Positions 4,508 to 9,091 of a stretch of DNA of 9,091 nucleotides are shown here, piece by piece. Position numbers and translations under genes: made by a program. The DNA is from RGIG426 sp045598065. Lineage in GTDB: Bacteria; Bacillota; Clostridia; Oscillospirales; Acutalibacteraceae. The stretch covers positions 1 through 9,091 of the forward strand of contig JAZLLJ010000046.1 of NCBI GenBank assembly GCA_045598065.1, in the 5' to 3' direction. The first letter of the stretch is position 1; each line of letters begins with the position of its first letter. The notes beneath the pieces are model-generated. The model was given only the letters and a program-made list of their open reading frames with translations, searched no databases and was not told where the DNA came from.

Positions 4508-4535
4508 ATTATATCCTATTTTCGGCGTTTGTCAA
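4508..4535 (-). promoter_or_regulatory. Promoter of tRNA-Gln
   Basis: On the minus strand, TTGACA (4535-4530) is followed by a 16-bp spacer and a consensus TATAAT (4513-4508). The start would be near 4501. Confidence 0.9.
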
Positions 4536-4573
4536 GGGATTTCGGCCAAATTTTCTTTTTTTGACCGTTTTCG

Positions 4574-4602
4574 GTATCATCTTTCAAAAAATCGCATAGG
4601 AT
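4574..4602 (+). promoter_or_regulatory. Possible sporulation-sigma (SigE/SigK-like) promoter
   Basis: No good SigA promoter is seen before the four-gene operon. CATAGGAT (4595-4602) fits the CATANNNT -10 shared by mother-cell sigma factors, with GTATCAT (4574-4580) about 14 bp upstream as a weak -35. This is tentative and rests partly on the spore-related gene content downstream. Confidence 0.25.
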
Positions 4603-4637
4603 TTTATGAATTTTCAAAGCAGAAAGGCGGAGATGAT

Positions 4638-5303
4638 ATGACCAATCGCCCGGACTGGTCCGAACAGATTCAAAAATACAGCGACGAATTACGCCGTTTC
4701 CGCGAAAAAAGCGAACTGCCGCCGGCACCGCCTCTTGCGCCTGCCATTCCGCCGCAATCCGCGCCTGTGCAAGACCTCTCTCCGGCAGAAAAAGTGCCTG
4801 TCGAATCGCCGTCATCCGTTCCGACGGCGCCGGCGCCGCCGTTTGGCAACAGCGAAGCAGGCACGGCGCGAACGGAAGCGACGAGAGATCGTCCAAAAGC
4901 CGCAGAAACCGATGTGGGAACCCTTGTGGTGCGCCTGCAATCCGCTCGCGGCACCATTCCGATTGTCGGCGCAACCGTCACGGTGTATCGTGTCGAAGAA
5001 GGAGGCGATCGCCTCCTCTATATGGGCGAGACGGACGAAAACGGCGAGACTCCCGAATGGTCACTTCCCACTCTCGACCGCAATTTGTCGTTAGAACCGG
5101 GCGTCGCCGCGCCTTACGTCAACTATGCAGTACAGGCAAACGCGGTCGGATATGCCGCGTTTCTCAATGAAGGCGTTTCCATCTTCGGCGGCGTGCAAAC
5201 CTTGCAACGCATCCCCATGCTGCCGCTGCCCGAACCCGCCTCAGATTACGAAAACACCATTCTCGTGACACGACCGCAAAATCCGCTGTCCGAACTCAAC
5301 TGA
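4638..5303 (+). CDS. Proline-rich linker plus Cna-B/transthyretin-like beta domain protein
   Basis: The product is 221 residues, starting at the ATG placed after AAGGCGGAG (4624-4632); an in-frame upstream extension runs through the tRNA region and is unlikely. Residues 1-25 form a charged helix-like segment (WSEQIQKYSDELRRF). Residues 28-95 are a Pro/Ala/Ser/Glu-rich linker. From about 96 to 205 is a beta-rich domain starting GTLVVRLQSARGTIPIVGAT, with TDENGETP and AVGYAAF motifs. This layout resembles carboxypeptidase-regulatory/Cna-B-type domains (SARG..PI.GA.V.V...TDE.G). There is no signal peptide or membrane helix. It is the first gene of the operon; the next start lies 13 bp after its stop. 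It may scaffold the peptidoglycan-binding partners, which is inferred from context. Confidence 0.85.
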   Translation: MTNRPDWSEQIQKYSDELRRFREKSELPPAPPLAPAIPPQSAPVQDLSPAEKVPVESPSSVPTAPAPPFGNSEAGTARTEATRDRPKAAETDVGTLVVRLQSARGTIPIVGATVTVYRVEEGGDRLLYMGETDENGETPEWSLPTLDRNLSLEPGVAAPYVNYAVQANAVGYAAFLNEGVSIFGGVQTLQRIPMLPLPEPASDYENTILVTRPQNPLSELN

Positions 5304-5316
5304 AAGAAGGGTGCGT

Positions 5317-6720
5317 ATGACCTTTGAACCGTATATTCCCGATGTAATCACCGTTCATTTAGGCCCACCGACATCCAATGCCGAAAACGTAACGGTAACG
5401 TTCCCCGACTACATCAAAAACGTGGCATCCAGCGAGATTTTTCCAACGTGGCCGGAAACCGCACTGCGCGCCAACATCTATGCGGAAATTTCTTTTGCCC
5501 TAAACCGTGTCTACACCGAATATTATCGCTCGCGCGGCTACGATTTCGATATCACATCCGTGACCGCATTCGACCAGGCATTTGTGAAAAACCGCGACTT
5601 TTTCGACAGTATCATCCGCATCGTCGACCAAATCTTCAACGACTATTTACGGCGAGACAACGCGGTGGAGCCGCTGTTTGCCCAATACTGCAACGGCACG
5701 ACTGTCACCTGCGACGGACTGTCTCAATGGGGCTCGGTGGCGCTCGCGAAAGAGGGCTACATCCCCTACGACATCCTAACAAACTACTACGGAGACGATC
5801 TCAACATCATCCAAAACGCGCCGGTTGCCATCAATGCGCCTTCCTATCCCGGTACAGCGCTCCGCCCCGGCGATGCCGGTGAGCAAGTCCAACAAAAACA
5901 GCTCCAGTTAAACCGCATCTCGCGCAATTATCCGGCCATTCCGAAAATTAACCCGACAAGCGGTATCTTTTTAGAAGACACAGCGGAAGCTGTTCGAACT
6001 TTCCAAGGCGTGTTCGACCTGCCGGTAACCGGTATCATCGACAAAGCCACGTGGTACAAAATTGCCTATCTCTATGCCGGGGTAAAACGGCTGTCCGAAC
6101 TTGATTCCGAAGGGATCGCGCTCGAAGAACTGCCCGTGGAATTCACAACCACCGTCTCGCTCGGCGATACCGGCGATTTGGTACGCACGATGCAATACTA
6201 TTTCGAGGTCATCGCGCTGTTTTACGAAGCGATACCGTTTACCGAAATTTCCGGCACGTTCACCGAGGAGACCGCCGAAGCCGCCGCCGCATTCCAGCAG
6301 ACGTTCGGTCTGCCCGTTACCGGAGCGGTGGATTTGGCAACGTGGCGAGAAATGCAAAACGTCTATAACGGCATCGTGGCGGTCACGCCGGAACTGGAAG
6401 GCGGCATCGTGCTGTTCCCCGGCGAGATATTGCAAGTAGGCAGCCAGGGCGAGAATGTGCGGTTGTTGCAGGAATATCTCGCGTTTATTCGCGAGACGTT
6501 TACGGAGATTCCGCCGCTTTACGTGGACGGCGTGTTCGGTAACCGCACACTTGCCGCCGTTAAGGCCTATGAAAAGCGGTTCGGACTTGAACAAAACGGG
6601 TTAGTGGGAGCGGCAACGTGGAATAGCATCGCCCACACCTACCAAGATTTGCGGTTAGGTTTGGATAAGCGCGCCGGGCAATTCGGCGGCAACCTGTTTT
6701 ATGAGGAGGAGACAGAATGA
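5317..6720 (+). CDS. SpoIID-like domain protein with three peptidoglycan-binding domains
   Basis: The ATG at 5317 is preferred over the in-frame GTG at 5311, because AAGAAGG (5304-5310) lies 6 nt before the ATG and touches the GTG; the product is then 467 residues. Residues about 38-165 resemble SpoIID/LytB: SSEIFPTWPETALRAN matches the EMP...EALKAQ region, so Glu40 would be the family's catalytic Glu, and CDGLSQWG...YDILTNYYG matches the C-terminal signature. Two Cys (about 125 and 132) recall SpoIID's metal-binding cysteines. Three PG_binding_1 repeats follow (about 178-256, 278-353, 368-444), each ending in a VDGVFG/ATW-type pattern. SpoIID is a lytic transglycosylase acting on denuded glycan during engulfment; activity here is inferred. 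No signal peptide is visible. The stop overlaps the next start by 4 bp. Confidence 0.88.
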   Translation: MTFEPYIPDVITVHLGPPTSNAENVTVTFPDYIKNVASSEIFPTWPETALRANIYAEISFALNRVYTEYYRSRGYDFDITSVTAFDQAFVKNRDFFDSIIRIVDQIFNDYLRRDNAVEPLFAQYCNGTTVTCDGLSQWGSVALAKEGYIPYDILTNYYGDDLNIIQNAPVAINAPSYPGTALRPGDAGEQVQQKQLQLNRISRNYPAIPKINPTSGIFLEDTAEAVRTFQGVFDLPVTGIIDKATWYKIAYLYAGVKRLSELDSEGIALEELPVEFTTTVSLGDTGDLVRTMQYYFEVIALFYEAIPFTEISGTFTEETAEAAAAFQQTFGLPVTGAVDLATWREMQNVYNGIVAVTPELEGGIVLFPGEILQVGSQGENVRLLQEYLAFIRETFTEIPPLYVDGVFGNRTLAAVKAYEKRFGLEQNGLVGAATWNSIAHTYQDLRLGLDKRAGQFGGNLFYEEETE

Positions 6721-7274
6721 GAACGGATTTTCCCGAAAACGACCTGCGGTTTGACCGCGCTTTATACGTGCAGGAATTGCAGACCTATCTGCGAACGATT
6801 TCCCAAAAAGACGAGCGCGTGCCTCCCGTCGTCGTGGACGGCGTGTTCGGAGAAACCACAGCCGAGGCGGTAAAAGCCTCCCAAAAATGCGCCCATTTAC
6901 CGGAAAGCGGATGCGTGGATTTCGCCACGTGGAACGCCATTGTCCATGCGGCAAAACAAGCCGAAAAGCAAACGGTCGCTCCGCTTTCGGTACAGCCGTA
7001 TACCCACCAAACGCCGCCGCTTTGCGAGGGAGACCACGAAGAAATCGTTCCTTTTGTAAAATGTATGTTTGACGGATTGTGCCACCGCTTTGTAAACTTC
7101 AAGGAAGAGCCGCCGAACGACGAAATGACACCCGTCACCTGCCAAAACGTCCGCGAAATTCAGCGTATCTGCGGTCAGCCGACCTCCGGCGTTTTGGACG
7201 AAGCCGCTTGGAACGCGCTTGCCCACGCCTATAATCTTTGCGCCGTCGAGCCGAGGCGCATAGACAACGGATGA
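6717..7274 (+). CDS. Small peptidoglycan-binding protein (two PG_binding_1-like domains)
   Basis: The product is 185 residues. Its ATG overlaps the upstream stop (ATGA), with a strong GAGGAGGAG just before it, so translation is probably coupled. Domain 1 (about 14-80) carries VDGVFGETTAEAV and CVDFATWNAI, closely matching the third repeat of the upstream protein. Domain 2 (about 103-174) is more diverged but keeps the closing pattern SGVLDEAAWNALAHAY. Seven Cys are scattered through it, unusual against its neighbour. There is no signal peptide and no catalytic domain. It probably arose by duplication of the repeats in the preceding gene. Its likely role is binding glycan or peptide stems alongside its operon partners. 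Confidence 0.85.
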   Translation: MRTDFPENDLRFDRALYVQELQTYLRTISQKDERVPPVVVDGVFGETTAEAVKASQKCAHLPESGCVDFATWNAIVHAAKQAEKQTVAPLSVQPYTHQTPPLCEGDHEEIVPFVKCMFDGLCHRFVNFKEEPPNDEMTPVTCQNVREIQRICGQPTSGVLDEAAWNALAHAYNLCAVEPRRIDNG

Positions 7275-7284
7275 GAGGCGCTTT

Positions 7285-8793
7285 ATGAAAAAGCGACTGT
7301 TCTTCAAAAATGCCGCCATTTTGTCCGCCACGTCCCTATTTCTCAAAACCGTGGGCATCTTTTTTCGGGTGTGGCTGTCCGGCAAACTCGGCGGCGAGGG
7401 TATGGGGCTGTATCAGCTGATTTTTTCGCTGTACGTCTTAGGCTCCACTCTCGCCACAAGCGGCATTTCCACCGCCGTCACGCGGTTGGTCGCCGATGCC
7501 TTGGCCGAAAACGAAACACTCACCGTTCGTCGGGTGCTGCGGCGTGCGTTGGCGCTTTCCGTGTCGGTCGCGTTGCTCTCCACAACGTTGTTTTACGCCG
7601 GCGCACCGCTTCTCGGCACCGTCTTTGTCGGCGATTCCCGTGCCGTGCCTGCCATTCGCATTTTGTCGCTCGGATTCCCGTTTATGGGCATCTCCGCCTG
7701 CCTAAAAGGCTATTTTTTGGCACGGCGCAAAACACTTTCGCCCTCGCTTGCCCAAATTTTTGAGCAACTGTCGCGCATCGGCATCATCGCCGCGCTGTTT
7801 CACAAATTCCGCGGCTGTACGCTCAAAACCGCCTGCGCGGTGGTCATGGTGGGTGACGTGCTGTCCGAATGTATTTCCTGCGGTTTCACGGCGCTGTGCT
7901 TTATGAAAGACCGCCGCACCCTTGCAGGCGGCCGCCAATCCGCACGCCCCGTCACCCGTCCGCTTCTTTCCATTGCCGTACCGATTACGGCAGGGCGCTA
8001 TCTCGGCACGGCGCTTCGCACCGCCGAAAACCTGCTGGTTCCGACCGCTCTCGCGGCGTATACCGCCGACCGCGCGGCAGGACTTTCCCAGTTCGGCACA
8101 CTCAAAGGAATGGCGTTGCCGCTCCTCTTTTTCCCGTCCTCGTTTTTGGCGGCGTGTTCCACCCTGCTCATCCCCGAAATGTCCGAAGCGTTGGCGCTCG
8201 GCCAAAAACTGCGTGTCAAACACACCGTCGCCCACACGCTCCATATCACCCTTACGGCTTCTATTGCGTGCGGCGGCGTGTTTTTCGCGTGCGCCTATCC
8301 GCTCGGCCGATTGCTGTACCACACGAACGAGGTGGGATTTTATCTGCGCGTACTGTCGCCGCTCGTGCCCGTGATGTATCTCGAAAGTGTCGCGGACGGC
8401 ATCTTAAAAGGCCTCAACCAACAAACACGCTCGCTTCTTTACAGTGTCGCCGATTCGGGATTACGCATCGGACTTATTCTGTTGCTCGTGCCGAAAACGG
8501 GGATGGGCGGTTTTTTGTTCGTGATGCTTTTAAGCAATATTTTCACCTGCTCGTTAAATGTCCGGCGGCTGTGTATCGTCTCCGGCACGCATATTTTGTG
8601 GGGAAAATCGGTGCTGTTGCCACTTGTTTGCGCCGCCGTCGGTGCGGAAGGCGCCAACCTGCTTTGCACCCGTTTGTTGCCTCCCGGCGATTTTTGGAAT
8701 ACCGCCGTAAGCGCCGCATTTTGCGCTGTCATCGCCGCCGCAGGGTTGTTTTTTACAAAATCCCTCACGCCAAAAGATTTGCGACTCAAATAG
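7285..8793 (+). CDS. spoVB: SpoVB-type polysaccharide/lipid-linked precursor flippase (MVF/MATE superfamily)
   Basis: The product is 502 residues, close to the usual length of SpoVB. It is a polytopic membrane protein with about 14 hydrophobic segments. The N-terminus (LSATSLFLKTVGIFFRVWLS then GGEGMGLYQL) matches the family signature of a first helix, a loop, and GxEGxGLYQL. FPSSFLAACSTLLIPEMSEA and the later VMYLESVADGILKGLNQQ are also typical. Members of the SpoVB/PST branch are thought to move lipid-linked saccharide precursors across the membrane, and B. subtilis SpoVB is needed for spore cortex. The start follows AGAGG with 6 nt spacing, 10 bp after the previous stop. Its place in a peptidoglycan-binding operon supports a cortex or wall role. 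The symbol is by family resemblance; a paralog with another substrate is possible. Confidence 0.88.
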   Translation: MKKRLFFKNAAILSATSLFLKTVGIFFRVWLSGKLGGEGMGLYQLIFSLYVLGSTLATSGISTAVTRLVADALAENETLTVRRVLRRALALSVSVALLSTTLFYAGAPLLGTVFVGDSRAVPAIRILSLGFPFMGISACLKGYFLARRKTLSPSLAQIFEQLSRIGIIAALFHKFRGCTLKTACAVVMVGDVLSECISCGFTALCFMKDRRTLAGGRQSARPVTRPLLSIAVPITAGRYLGTALRTAENLLVPTALAAYTADRAAGLSQFGTLKGMALPLLFFPSSFLAACSTLLIPEMSEALALGQKLRVKHTVAHTLHITLTASIACGGVFFACAYPLGRLLYHTNEVGFYLRVLSPLVPVMYLESVADGILKGLNQQTRSLLYSVADSGLRIGLILLLVPKTGMGGFLFVMLLSNIFTCSLNVRRLCIVSGTHILWGKSVLLPLVCAAVGAEGANLLCTRLLPPGDFWNTAVSAAFCAVIAAAGLFFTKSLTPKDLRLK

Positions 8794-8827
8794 AAAAAGA
8801 GATGATGCATTCGCATCATCGCTTTTT
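8794..8827. terminator. Bidirectional terminator between spoVB-like gene and prfB
   Basis: GATGATGC (8801-8808) pairs with GCATCATC (8813-8820) around ATTC. AAAAAG on the left and CTTTTT on the right extend the stem beyond one mismatch and supply a run of T for either strand. It serves two convergent genes. Confidence 0.88.
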
Positions 8828-8836
8828 GTTGTTCGA

Positions 8837-9091
8837 TTATTCCACGTCGCCGCCAACGTCCGCCGCGCCGGAGGCTTTGTGTTTCAGATAGGCATTGATG
8901 AAGCCGTCCAGCCCGCCGTCCATCACGGCGGAGATGTTGCCGGTTTCAAAGCCGGTGCGGTGGTCTTTCACCATCGTGTACGGCATAAAGACGTAGGAGC
9001 GGATTTGACTGCCCCACGCGATCTGCGCTTGGGCGCCTTTGATATCCTCGATTTTGTCGAGGTGTTCGCGCTCTTTGATTTCGACCAGCTT
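8837..9091 (-). CDS. prfB: Peptide chain release factor 2, C-terminal part (5' end outside window)
   Basis: The minus-strand frame is open from the right edge to the TAA at 8839-8837 and gives the last 84 residues. It reads AQIAWGSQIRSYVFMPYTMV, then KDHRTGFETGNISAVMDGGLDGFINAYL, the highly conserved C-terminus of RF2. A short Ala/Gly/Asp/Glu-rich tail follows. RF2 releases peptides at UGA and UAA stops. The domain with the GGQ motif and the SPF recognition loop lie outside the window, as does any programmed frameshift site. It converges on the SpoVB-like gene. Confidence 0.96.
   Translation of the reverse strand, partial: KLVEIKEREHLDKIEDIKGAQAQIAWGSQIRSYVFMPYTMVKDHRTGFETGNISAVMDGGLDGFINAYLKHKASGAADVGGDVE

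Noticed and set aside
4452..4637. Longer N-terminal extension of the first operon gene
   Set aside because: The in-frame extension runs through the tRNA gene and its promoter, while the ATG at 4638 has a good ribosome-binding site.
7702..8322. Long minus-strand open frame inside the SpoVB-like gene
   Set aside because: It lies wholly antisense to a recognisable membrane protein and shows no domain or start signal.

Overview
The window looks like chromosomal DNA from a Gram-positive anaerobe of the Clostridia, most likely near the Oscillospiraceae/Ruminococcaceae. The grounds are near-perfect TTGACA/TATACT promoters, strong AGGAGG ribosome-binding sites, small zinc-ribbon membrane proteins, and a peptidoglycan-binding/SpoVB gene group of a kind met in spore-forming clostridia. 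This placement is inferred from gene content, not from a marker-gene search.

Region 1 (1-1077) holds the 3' part of a proline-rich, repeat-laden membrane protein with a threonine-rich extracytoplasmic tail, then a strong terminator. Region 2 (1078-1638) has no conventional gene. It does have a good promoter at 1251-1279 and a perfect intrinsic terminator at 1609-1638, so it predicts an RNA of about 350 nt. That RNA carries five diverged repeats of 49-60 nt. Each repeat has a purine-rich AAGGA/GGGGA element, then a short hairpin whose loop holds a start codon. In three of the five the reading frame is only two codons long (start-NAC-TAA). The stem sequences change between repeats but stay paired. 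I do not recognise this RNA, and it is the most interesting item here.

Region 3 (1639-4313) is a tandem array of three paralogous genes. Each encodes an N-terminal CxxC...CxxC zinc ribbon, one membrane helix and a small, often very acidic outer domain ending in a YK-x-x-GKWY motif. Each gene has its own promoter (TTGACA, 17 bp, TATACT) and its own terminator from one sequence family, so they are separate transcription units that arose by duplication. The partial gene at the left edge may be a more distant relative.

Region 4 (4314-4535) holds a tRNA-Gln(CUG) gene on the minus strand with its own promoter and terminator. Region 5 (4638-8793) is a tightly spaced plus-strand operon of four genes: a Cna-B/transthyretin-like protein, a SpoIID-like protein with three peptidoglycan-binding domains, a second peptidoglycan-binding protein, and a SpoVB-type MVF/MATE-superfamily flippase. 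Together they point to peptidoglycan or spore-cortex work, although the first three proteins have no visible signal peptide. A bidirectional terminator separates this operon from the convergent 3' end of prfB (release factor 2) at the right edge.
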